From DASUSF01 sp036375275 (lineage in GTDB: Bacteria > Pseudomonadota > Alphaproteobacteria > Geminicoccales > Geminicoccaceae), in contig DASUSF010000286.1 in the NCBI GenBank assembly GCA_036375275.1, positions 1 through 14,962 of the forward strand: a stretch of DNA of 14,962 bases, in the 5' to 3' direction. A model generated the notes under the pieces. It saw nothing but the letters and a program-made list of their open reading frames with translations. It made no database searches and had not been told where the DNA came from. Shown here in pieces: positions 7,264 through 14,962 of the stretch. The position numbers and the translations under genes were made by a program. The stretch's first letter is position 1. Every line of letters begins with the position of its first letter.

Positions 7264-8156
7264 TGGCCGAGGCGGTCATCGCGCCCGACCGGGCGCGGCA
7301 GACGGGGGGACGCTTCTGGAGCGGCGCGCGCTGGCTCCGGCGCCATCCGATCATCCTGATCGGCCTCGTCCTGCTCGGGCTGATGCTGGTGATGGCGGTG
7401 CTGGCACCGCTGTTCTCCACCCACGATCCGGTCCGCCTGACCCCGACCGAGCGGCTGCGGTCGCCCTCGCTGGAGCACTGGTTCGGCACCGACCACCTCG
7501 GGCGCGACGTCTACAGCCGGGTGATCTACGGCAGCCGCATCTCGCTGATCGTCGGCTTCTCGGTCGCCGCCCTCGCGACTGTGCTCGGGCTCGCGATCGG
7601 GCTGGTCACCGGCTTCGTCCGCAAGGTGGACGCCGTGATCATGCGGATCATGGACGGGTTGATGGCGATCCCCGCAATCCTGCTCGCGATTGCCCTGATC
7701 TCGCTCAGCGAGTCTTCGATCGAGAACGTGATCATCGCGATCACCATCCCCGAGGTCCCGCGCATGGTCCGCCTCGTGCGCGGCGTGGTGCTCACGCTCC
7801 GGGAGCAGCTGTTCGTCGACGCCGCGGTCTCGCTCGGGGCGAAGCTGCCGCGGATCCTGATCTACCACATCACCCCGAACACGATCGCGCCGGTGATCGT
7901 TCAGGCGAGCTACGTGTGCGCGTCGGCGATCATCATCGAGGCGATCCTCTCGTTCCTCGGCGCGGGCACGCCGCCGGACATCCCGAGCTGGGGCAACATC
8001 ATGGCCGAGGGCCGGACGTACGTGATGATCGCGCCCTGGATCGTGCTGTTCCCGGGGGTCTTCCTGACCCTCGTGGTGCTCGGGGTGAACCTGCTCGGCG
8101 ACGGGCTGCGCGACACCCTCGACCCGCGGCTCCGCCGCAGCACGGGGAGCATCTGA
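7263..8156 (+). CDS. dppC: Peptide/nickel-type ABC transporter permease, DppC-like
   Basis: Second inner-membrane permease of the importer, 297 residues. It has the OppC-type N-terminal helix (RHPIILIGLVLLGLMLVMAV, 27-46), then the diagnostic FGTDHLGRDVYSRVIYGSR (74-92), membrane helices, and the ATPase-coupling loop EQLFVDAAVSLGAKLPRIL (181-199). EAILSFLGAGTPPDIPSWG and the ending GDGLRDTLDPRLR are also standard for the family. It pairs with DppB, with which it overlaps by one base (TGATG), showing translational coupling. Its own stop is again written TGATG (8154-8158), but the ATG there opens only a short frame running into a repeat, and the ATPase gene now starts about 205 bases later. Confidence 0.93.
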   Translation: MAEAVIAPDRARQTGGRFWSGARWLRRHPIILIGLVLLGLMLVMAVLAPLFSTHDPVRLTPTERLRSPSLEHWFGTDHLGRDVYSRVIYGSRISLIVGFSVAALATVLGLAIGLVTGFVRKVDAVIMRIMDGLMAIPAILLAIALISLSESSIENVIIAITIPEVPRMVRLVRGVVLTLREQLFVDAAVSLGAKLPRILIYHITPNTIAPVIVQASYVCASAIIIEAILSFLGAGTPPDIPSWGNIMAEGRTYVMIAPWIVLFPGVFLTLVVLGVNLLGDGLRDTLDPRLRRSTGSI

Positions 8157-8182
8157 TGTCGGCCCAGGCGCACGCGTCCTTC

Positions 8183-8329
8183 ACCCTCACCCCGCCCCTC
8201 TCCCACCAGGAAGAGGGAGTTGGGTTCAGCTCGACCTGCACGTCGCCGCTCTCGCTCCGAACACCGTCGAGCCCGGCGCCCGTGGCCGGCGCCCCCTCTC
8301 CCTCCGAGGGAGCGGGATGGGGTGAGGGT
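8183..8329. repeat. Pair of inverted REP-like palindromic units (BIME-like)
   Basis: Two related units face each other. The left arm (8183-8219) begins ACCCTCACCCC and the right arm (8292-8329), read on the minus strand, begins with the same 11 bases, ACCCTCACCCC. Both continue with a C-rich stretch to CTCCC and then fold back on themselves (CTCCC...GGGAG; in the right unit CTCCCTCGGAGGGAG is a near-perfect small hairpin). About 70 bases separate the units. The layout resembles REP/BIME or small palindromic elements that are scattered in GC-rich proteobacterial genomes. No second pair is seen in this window. It lies wholly between dppC and the ATPase gene and could affect transcript stability or termination inside the operon. 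Confidence 0.75.
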
Positions 8330-8361
8330 GCAACAGGCTCATCCGACGGAAAGGCACCGCC

Positions 8362-10320
<1,959 letters not shown>

Positions 10321-10339
10321 CCGGTGAGAGCTCACCCGG
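10321..10339 (+). terminator. Hairpin right after the ATPase stop codon, possible terminator
   Basis: CCGGTGAG, a two-base AG spacer, then CTCACCCGG form a stem with one bulged C, starting at the first base after the TGA. There is no T-run after it, so it may be a weak or factor-assisted terminator, or a 3'-end stabiliser. Confidence 0.35.
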
Positions 10340-10546
10340 ACCAAGTCTGCGCCCCGGTCGATCAGATCGGTGCACAGCTTCTCCAGGCGATCGCGCACCA
10401 TGAGGAGCGCCTTCACGACCTTTTCCTCGTCGTCGACGGCAAGCGGTCCCGCGCACGTTTGCTCGCCCGGGATGGAGCGATCCGGTCCCGGTCGGGCGGA
10501 CGACCCTCGGTTTGCGTCGTCGTCAGCCACGATCTAGCTTCCCGGC
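10340..10546. other. Non-coding gap between the ATPase gene and the DUF29 gene
   Basis: About 207 bases with no gene I can support. Both strands have open frames across it (a plus frame 10324-10584 and a minus frame starting at GTG 10530), but neither resembles a known family, and the minus frame runs on as antisense of the ATPase. Just before the DUF29 ATG, TTGCGT and TAGCTT (10535-10540) lie 17 bases apart, which would start a transcript about at the ATG; this is a weak match. Confidence 0.4.
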
Positions 10547-11020
10547 ATGAGCAAGCTGCAGCCGTCGGAGCTCTACGAGCGTGACTTCTTCGCCTGGACG
10601 CAGTTCCAGGCGCGGGAGCTGCAACGGTTCGCCCGGACGCGTCCGAACCTGCCGCTCGACCTCGAGCACATCGCCGAGGAGGTGAGAGACCTGGGCAAGG
10701 AGCAACGGAACGCGCTGCGCAGCTGGGTGCGCAGGATCATCGAGCATCTCCTCCTGCTGGACCATTCGCCCGCCGAGGAGCCGCGCCGTGGCTGGCAGGA
10801 TGAGATCCTGAATCTGCGGAGCGAGATCGAACTTCGGCTGAGCGCCACGCTGCGCCGTGATCTGGAGAGGCACCTGCCGGTTCTCTACCTCCGGGCGCGG
10901 CGGCACCTCGTACAGAAGCTCGAGGCCCACGGCGAGCGCGAGGCGGCGCGGCCGCTGCCCGAGACCTGTCCCTACACGCTCGACCAGATCCTCGGCGACA
11001 TCGAGCCGTTCGACGGCTGA
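10547..11020 (+). CDS. DUF29 family protein
   Basis: A 157-residue, mostly helical, charged soluble protein of unknown function. The N-terminal signature LYERDFFAWTQFQARELQ (9-26) followed by LPLDLEHIAEEVRDLGKEQR (35-54), a central IIEHLLLLDH helix, then a GWQDEI block and a late YTLDQILGD segment fit the DUF29 family, common in alphaproteobacteria and cyanobacteria. No signal peptide, membrane helix or catalytic motif is visible. There is no Shine-Dalgarno sequence before ATG 10547, so it may be translated from a leaderless or poorly led message. It ends 22 bases before the DUF1194 gene, so the two may form a small operon, but no functional tie is known. The family call is good; the role is unknown. 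Confidence 0.85.
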   Translation: MSKLQPSELYERDFFAWTQFQARELQRFARTRPNLPLDLEHIAEEVRDLGKEQRNALRSWVRRIIEHLLLLDHSPAEEPRRGWQDEILNLRSEIELRLSATLRRDLERHLPVLYLRARRHLVQKLEAHGEREAARPLPETCPYTLDQILGDIEPFDG

Positions 11021-11042
11021 CCAGCTACGAAGGAGCCAGCGG

Positions 11043-11828
11043 ATGACGAGGTGGCTGACGCTGGTGGCGCTGCTGGTTCTGCCGATGGCACCCTCGTCTG
11101 CGCAGCAGAGGGTCGACCTCGAGCTGGTCCTGCTCGCCGACGCCTCGGGCTCGATCGACGACGGCGAGATCCGCTTCCAGCGCCAGGGCTACGCGAGCGC
11201 GATCACCCATCCGGACGTGCTGGACGCGATCCAGATGGGCTACGACCAGCGGATCGCGGTCACCTACGTCGAGTGGGGCCAGGCGGACTCGCAGGAGGTC
11301 GTCGTCCCCTGGACCATCATCGGCGGCAAGGACGACGCCGGCGCGTTCGCGGAGGCCCTGATGGCGGCGCCGCGCCGGGCCTTCGGCCGGAACGCGATCG
11401 GCAACGCCCTCGCCTTCGGCCAGGCGCTGATCGAGGGCAACGACATCGATGCGACCCGGCGGGTGATCGACCTTTCGGCCGACAGCGCCAACAGCTGGAG
11501 CGGCCTCTCGATTGCCGAGGCGCGGGGGCAGGCGCTCGCCGCCGACATCACGATCAACGGCCTAGCGGTGCTCTGCCGGTCGTGCAGCGGCCGCCCGAAC
11601 TTCTACGACCTCGAGCAGGCGTTCGCCGAGACGATCATCGGCGGTCCGGCGAGCTTCGTGGTCACCGCCGACGGCGACGACCGCTTCGCCGAAGCGGTGC
11701 GCCGGAAGCTCCTGCTCGAGATCGCCGGGCGCCTGCCCGCGTCCGGTCGAGTTCAGGCTCCGGCGCGGCGGTCGGCCTCGATCTCGGCCCGCACCGCCGC
11801 AACCGCCTCGGCCTCGACCAGCCCCTGA
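11043..11828 (+). CDS. Exported DUF1194 protein with von Willebrand A-like fold
   Basis: A 261-residue secreted or periplasmic protein. The Sec-type signal covers about residues 1-20 (hydrophobic core LTLVALLVLPMAP, cleavage likely after SSA20). LELVLLADASGSIDD (26-40) holds the metal-site motif DASGS (33-37) typical of vWA domains. RQGYASAI, VAVTYVEW-like IAVTYVEWGQ, GRNAIGNALAFGQAL and VIDLSADSANSW follow the DUF1194 pattern, as does DLEQAFAETIIGGPASFVVTA near the end. Residues up to about LLLEIAGR match the family end; the last 30 or so residues are Ala/Ser/Arg-rich and read antisense to the convergent phosphatase gene, so they look like an acquired extension. ATG 11043 has AAGGAG seven bases upstream. 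Adhesion, metal-binding or envelope roles are guesses; no function is established. Confidence 0.87.
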   Translation: MTRWLTLVALLVLPMAPSSAQQRVDLELVLLADASGSIDDGEIRFQRQGYASAITHPDVLDAIQMGYDQRIAVTYVEWGQADSQEVVVPWTIIGGKDDAGAFAEALMAAPRRAFGRNAIGNALAFGQALIEGNDIDATRRVIDLSADSANSWSGLSIAEARGQALAADITINGLAVLCRSCSGRPNFYDLEQAFAETIIGGPASFVVTADGDDRFAEAVRRKLLLEIAGRLPASGRVQAPARRSASISARTAATASASTSP

Positions 11829-12910
11829 GCCGCGGCGTGCTTCGCGGCCGCGAGCAGGTCCGGGCTGATCACGACCTCGGTGCGCTCGCCCTGCACCTCT
11901 TCGAAGAGCGCCCGGATCTCGCCGTCGTGGGCGCCGCCGGTGACGTCCCGGATGTAGACCGCCGCGATCCGGCCCGGATGGCGGTGCACGATCTCCTTGT
12001 AGATCATCGCGTCGTGCTGGCCGCTGTCGCCGATCAGGACGAAGCTGAGACCCGGGTAGAAGGCGAGCAGGCGCTCGATCGTCCCGATCTTGTGCTGCGC
12101 GTGGGTGCCCTTGATGAGCCGGTCGGGCTCCCAGCCGAGGTCGCGCAGGAACAGCGGGCCGAGCGGAATGCCGTTCAGGAGCTTGAAGCGCTCGAGGATG
12201 TCGTAGAGGTTCCAGGGGCTGGAGCTGACGTAGAAGATCGGGTTGCCTTCGCCGGCGCCTGCGCCGCGCCCGGTCCCGTGCTCGAGCGCCCGGTAGAAGG
12301 CGGCGACGCCCATGAACGGCAGGCGCGCCTCGGCGGTGTTGAGCAGCGTGGTCCGGAGGTTGCTGAACAGGCTGGTGGCGCCGGTCTTGAGAATCGTGTC
12401 GTCGACGTCGGAGATCACCCCGAACCGGGCCCGCGGCGGCGGGATCAGGACCTGGCCCCGCACCACCGTCGGCCCCTGACCCGCCCGGAGCGGCTCCTGC
12501 AGCTCGAGCCGGACCTCGCGCCAGCGGCTCTCCGGCGCGGGCGCGGGGCCGTCCAGACCATCGAATGCGACCTCGATGTAGCCCTCCTCGTCGCTCACCA
12601 CGTCGACCGCACGGCCGTCGAAGGTCGCGCGCACGCGCGCTCCCGGCACCTCGTCGCTCTCGAAGCGGTGGTACATGTGCCGGAGCGTGGTCCAGAGGTG
12701 GTCCTCCCGGCCCGGCTGCTCCAGCCCGCCCGCTTCGAGCACCCGCCCCTTGAGCCAGACCCGGGTCCGGTCGCCATGACCCCGGAACGGCAGGATCGTC
12801 ACCGGGTCCAGCCAGCCGAGCCGCGTCTTGACCCGGCGGCGCAGCCGGTCCCAGCGCGATTCGATCCGATGGCCGGCACGGATCAGCGGGCTCTTCCAGT
12901 CCTTGCTCAA
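11753..12910 (-). CDS. App1-family phosphatidate phosphatase-like protein (DUF2183)
   Basis: A 385-residue HAD-like phosphatase related to the catalytic domain of yeast App1, which dephosphorylates phosphatidate; the bacterial substrate is unknown. The N-terminal half (about 30-155) is a beta-rich region with ILPFRGHGDRTRVWLKGRVL. The catalytic half has GVISDVDDTILKTG (164-177) with the DxDxT motif at 168-172, FYVSSSPWNLYDIL (226-239), LIKGTHAQHKIG (265-276) and the acidic loop LIGDSGQHDAMIY (292-304), so all the expected catalytic elements are present. No signal peptide is apparent. I chose TTG 12910 (MSKDWKSPLIRAGH) because GGGAG lies eight bases upstream and family members begin with similar sequence. 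A GTG at 13015 gives 420 residues, but the extra part is not family-like and would overlap the divergent gene. The 3' end overlaps the DUF1194 gene by 76 bases, tail to tail. Confidence 0.88.
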   Translation of the reverse strand: MSKDWKSPLIRAGHRIESRWDRLRRRVKTRLGWLDPVTILPFRGHGDRTRVWLKGRVLEAGGLEQPGREDHLWTTLRHMYHRFESDEVPGARVRATFDGRAVDVVSDEEGYIEVAFDGLDGPAPAPESRWREVRLELQEPLRAGQGPTVVRGQVLIPPPRARFGVISDVDDTILKTGATSLFSNLRTTLLNTAEARLPFMGVAAFYRALEHGTGRGAGAGEGNPIFYVSSSPWNLYDILERFKLLNGIPLGPLFLRDLGWEPDRLIKGTHAQHKIGTIERLLAFYPGLSFVLIGDSGQHDAMIYKEIVHRHPGRIAAVYIRDVTGGAHDGEIRALFEEVQGERTEVVISPDLLAAAKHAAAQGLVEAEAVAAVRAEIEADRRAGA

Positions 12911-13002
12911 GGGCGCTGCTCCCGGAACGGCCGTGGGCTCGCGGCGTTGGTCGGAGGATGCGTCCGCCCGACGCCTTCCCACCAAACGCTCAGAGATCCA
13001 GG

Positions 13003-13746
13003 ATGTCGAGATCACCTCTTCGCGTCACCAGCGCGGTCGGCCTCGGGCTGATCGCCGGAGCAGCCCCCGTCGCGGCCGAGACCTTCGCGGACGGGTTCGC
13101 CGGGGGCGAGCCGCAGCTCGCCTGGCAGAGCCATCCGCTGTTCGACGGCGGCGCCGTCCAGGGCGAGGCGACCGACGACGCGCCGGACGGCGACGGCGGC
13201 ATCGGGGTGCTCGCGCACGACGGTGGCGGCCTCGCCACCATCAGCTATCCGGAGACAATCCGCGCCGAGGACACCTTCGCGGTGGAAGCCTGGGTCGACT
13301 GCCCGCTCGAGCCCGAAGGTCGGGACGGCACGCTCACCGGGATCGCGTTCTTCATCCAGACGGAGAAGGAGGGCGAGGACCCGGAGAAGAGCGGCTTCTA
13401 CCGCCTCGTCTGTTCCTACCGGGCCGGGATCGGCGCGTTCACGCTCGCCTACGTCGGCCCCAACATCGGCCGGATGCCGCTCGAGATCGAGCGGTGGGAG
13501 CTGCTCGAGCAGGCGCCGCCGCCCGAAGGCGGCGGCTGGCGGAAGATCCGGGTCGAGGTCGAGCTGGGTCTGATGGAGATCTATCTCGACGACGTGCGCC
13601 TGAACCAGCGGCCCCTGCCGGTCGAACGGGTGATCACCGACATCGCGAACCTGAATGCCGGCTATGCCGGGGTCTACGCCGGCCACATCGGCGAGGAGGG
13701 CACGGCCGAGGCCCGGGTCGACGGGTTCGTCTACGAGGTCCCGTGA
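13003..13746 (+). CDS. Exported protein of unknown function, probably beta-rich
   Basis: A 247-residue protein I do not recognise as a named family. A Sec-type signal is clear: MSRSPLRVTSAVGLGLIAGA then APVAA, with cleavage near residue 25. The mature part is acidic, with many short alternating hydrophobic strands: TFAVEAWVDCP, GIAFFIQTEKEG, GFYRLVCSYRAG, FTLAYVGPNIG, RKIRVEVELGLMEIYLDD and a final GYAGVYAGHIGEEGTAEARV-like stretch. This pattern fits a concanavalin-like (LamG or DUF1080-type) jelly roll, which is inference. Two cysteines (in WVDCP and LVCSY) might form a disulphide. The start at ATG 13003 puts the signal at the N-terminus; an in-frame ATG 12958 has GGAGG touching it and is less likely. 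It diverges from the App1-like gene across about 92 bases. Confidence 0.72.
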   Translation: MSRSPLRVTSAVGLGLIAGAAPVAAETFADGFAGGEPQLAWQSHPLFDGGAVQGEATDDAPDGDGGIGVLAHDGGGLATISYPETIRAEDTFAVEAWVDCPLEPEGRDGTLTGIAFFIQTEKEGEDPEKSGFYRLVCSYRAGIGAFTLAYVGPNIGRMPLEIERWELLEQAPPPEGGGWRKIRVEVELGLMEIYLDDVRLNQRPLPVERVITDIANLNAGYAGVYAGHIGEEGTAEARVDGFVYEVP

Positions 13747-13900
13747 GGTTCCAGACGTCCACTGGATACAAAACAGGCGATCGACCGCGATCGGGTGCCG
13801 GGGCGCTCTGAGGGCGGCGGCCCGCGCAACACCAGCTTTCGTCTTTCCGCAGCGCCTGCTAGAAGCGCGCCATGCTTGCACCTTCGGGCACCGTTCGGGC

Positions 13901-14962
13901 ATGGCCAGCTATCAGTACGTCTACGTGATGAAGAACCTCTCCAAGATCTTCCCGGGCGGGAAGAAGGTCCTGGAGAACATCACCCTCGCCTTCTTGCCCG
14001 GCGCCAAGATCGGCGTGCTCGGCGTCAACGGCGCCGGCAAGTCGACGCTGCTCCGGATCATGGCCGGGCTCGACCACGACTTTTCCGGCGAGGCCTGGGC
14101 GGCGGAGGGGGCGAGGGTCGGCCTCCTGTCGCAGGAGCCGGAGCTCGATCCCGCGAAGGACGTGCTCGGCAACATCATGGAGGGGGTCGGCGGGACCAAG
14201 GCGCTGCTCGACCGCTTCGACGAGGTCTCGGCGCTGTTCGGCGATCCCGACGCCGACATGGACGCGCTGCTGGCCGAGCAGGCCGAGCTGCAGGAGAAGA
14301 TCGAGGCCGTGGGCGGCTGGGAGCTGCAGCGCACGCTCGAGATCGCGATGGACGCGCTGCGCTGCCCGCCGGGCAACCAGGATGTCGCCACGCTCTCCGG
14401 CGGCGAGCGGCGCCGGGTGGCGCTCTGCCGCCTGCTGCTGTCGCAGCCCGACATGCTGCTGCTGGACGAGCCGACCAACCATCTGGACGCCGAATCGGTC
14501 GCCTGGCTCGAGCGCTTTCTCCACGAGTATCCGGGCACGGTCGTCGCGGTGACCCACGACCGCTACTTCCTCGACAACGTGGCGGGGTGGATCCTCGAGC
14601 TCGACCGCGGCCACGGCATCCCCTGGCAGGGCAACTACTCGTCCTGGCTCGAGCAGAAGCAGAAGCGGCTCGCGCAGGAGGAGAAGCAGGAGCAGGCGCG
14701 CCAGCAGACGCTGGCCCGCGAGCTCGAGTGGATCCGGGCGAGCCCGCGCGCCCGCCAGACCAAGAGCCGGGCCCGCATCACCGCCTACGAGGACCTGCTG
14801 AGCCAGGCCCAGGAGCGCGCCCCCGGCCAGGCCCAGATCATGATCCCGGCCGGGCCGCGCCTCGGCGACGTCGTGATCGAGGCCGAGCACCTGAAGAAGG
14901 GCTACGGCGATCGCCTGCTGATCGACGACTTGAGCTTCCGCCTGCCGCCCGGCGGCATCGTC
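13901..14962 (+). CDS. ettA: Energy-dependent translational throttle EttA (ABC-F), 3' end beyond the right edge
   Basis: Cytoplasmic ABC-F protein that binds the ribosomal E site and gates entry into elongation according to ATP/ADP. The first 354 codons are visible, of about 555 in the E. coli protein. The opening MASYQYVYVMKNLSK is characteristic. Domain 1 has Walker A GVNGAGKST (41-49), SQEPELDP (77-84), the arm insertion (about 95-140), signature LSGGERRR (165-172), Walker B MLLLDE (185-190), the ABC-F motif PTNHLD (191-196) and THDRYFLD (218-225). The charged coiled linker (about 248-300, with QKQKRLAQEEKQEQARQQ) separates the two domains. Domain 2 starts near VIEAEHLKKGYGDR and is cut before its Walker A. 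ATG 13901 has no clear ribosome site, but the family N-terminus fixes it. The 154 bases upstream hold no gene or certain promoter. Confidence 0.95.
   Translation, partial: MASYQYVYVMKNLSKIFPGGKKVLENITLAFLPGAKIGVLGVNGAGKSTLLRIMAGLDHDFSGEAWAAEGARVGLLSQEPELDPAKDVLGNIMEGVGGTKALLDRFDEVSALFGDPDADMDALLAEQAELQEKIEAVGGWELQRTLEIAMDALRCPPGNQDVATLSGGERRRVALCRLLLSQPDMLLLDEPTNHLDAESVAWLERFLHEYPGTVVAVTHDRYFLDNVAGWILELDRGHGIPWQGNYSSWLEQKQKRLAQEEKQEQARQQTLARELEWIRASPRARQTKSRARITAYEDLLSQAQERAPGQAQIMIPAGPRLGDVVIEAEHLKKGYGDRLLIDDLSFRLPPGGIV

Noticed and set aside
11051..13051. A 666-codon plus-strand frame across the DUF1194 and App1-like genes
   Set aside because: It spans two real genes in wrong frames, and no family features appear.
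13747..13900. CGATCG-ACCG-CGATCG sequence in the gap before ettA as a terminator
   Set aside because: The six-base units are self-palindromic, the stem is short, and no T-run follows.
13859..14890. A 343-codon minus-strand frame opposite ettA
   Set aside because: Antisense of a strongly conserved ABC-F protein; Leu/Ala/Arg-rich shadow.

Overview
The window is very GC-rich (roughly 70% by eye) and densely coded, with strong G/C preference at third codon positions. The family mix points to an alphaproteobacterium, perhaps of a Rhodospirillales/Geminicoccales-like lineage: a formate dehydrogenase cluster with DUF3305/DUF3306, a DUF29 protein, a DUF1194 protein and an EttA that begins MASYQYVYVM. 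The exact taxon is inference.

Region 1 (1-3894, minus strand) is the upstream part of a formate dehydrogenase operon. In transcription order it holds DUF3305, DUF3306, a TorD-family chaperone, a 68-residue Tat-signal protein of the formate-dehydrogenase-region family, and the catalytic subunit FdhA, which runs off the left edge. FdhA is a cysteine (not selenocysteine) enzyme with a Tat signal and one visible 4Fe-4S motif. The beta and gamma subunits would lie beyond the left edge. An AT-rich patch upstream of torD is a candidate second promoter.

Region 2 (3942-10320) looks like a catabolic and uptake locus. A DapA/NanA-superfamily pyruvate aldolase (minus) is divergent from a plus-strand series: diaminopropionate ammonia-lyase (dpaL), two Dpp/Opp-type permeases (dppB, dppC) and a single polypeptide carrying both ABC ATPases (DppD-DppF fusion). 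DpaL makes pyruvate and ammonia from 2,3-diaminopropionate, and the aldolase superfamily also handles pyruvate, so a joint pathway is plausible but unproven. No substrate-binding protein is encoded here. A pair of inverted REP-like palindromes sits between dppC and the ATPase gene, just where a translationally coupled start would be expected.

Region 3 (10321-13746) holds a DUF29 protein, an exported DUF1194 von Willebrand A-like protein, a convergent App1-family (DUF2183) phosphatase whose 3' end overlaps it by 76 nt, and an exported protein of unknown function divergent from the phosphatase.

Region 4 (13901-14962) is the first 354 codons of the ABC-F translation factor EttA, cut by the right edge.

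No tRNA, rRNA, CRISPR array, transposase or phage gene was recognised. I saw no clearly new defence or mobile system. The items most worth following up are the unknown-function formate dehydrogenase accessory genes, the DpaL/aldolase/transporter locus and the repeat at the dppC/ATPase junction.
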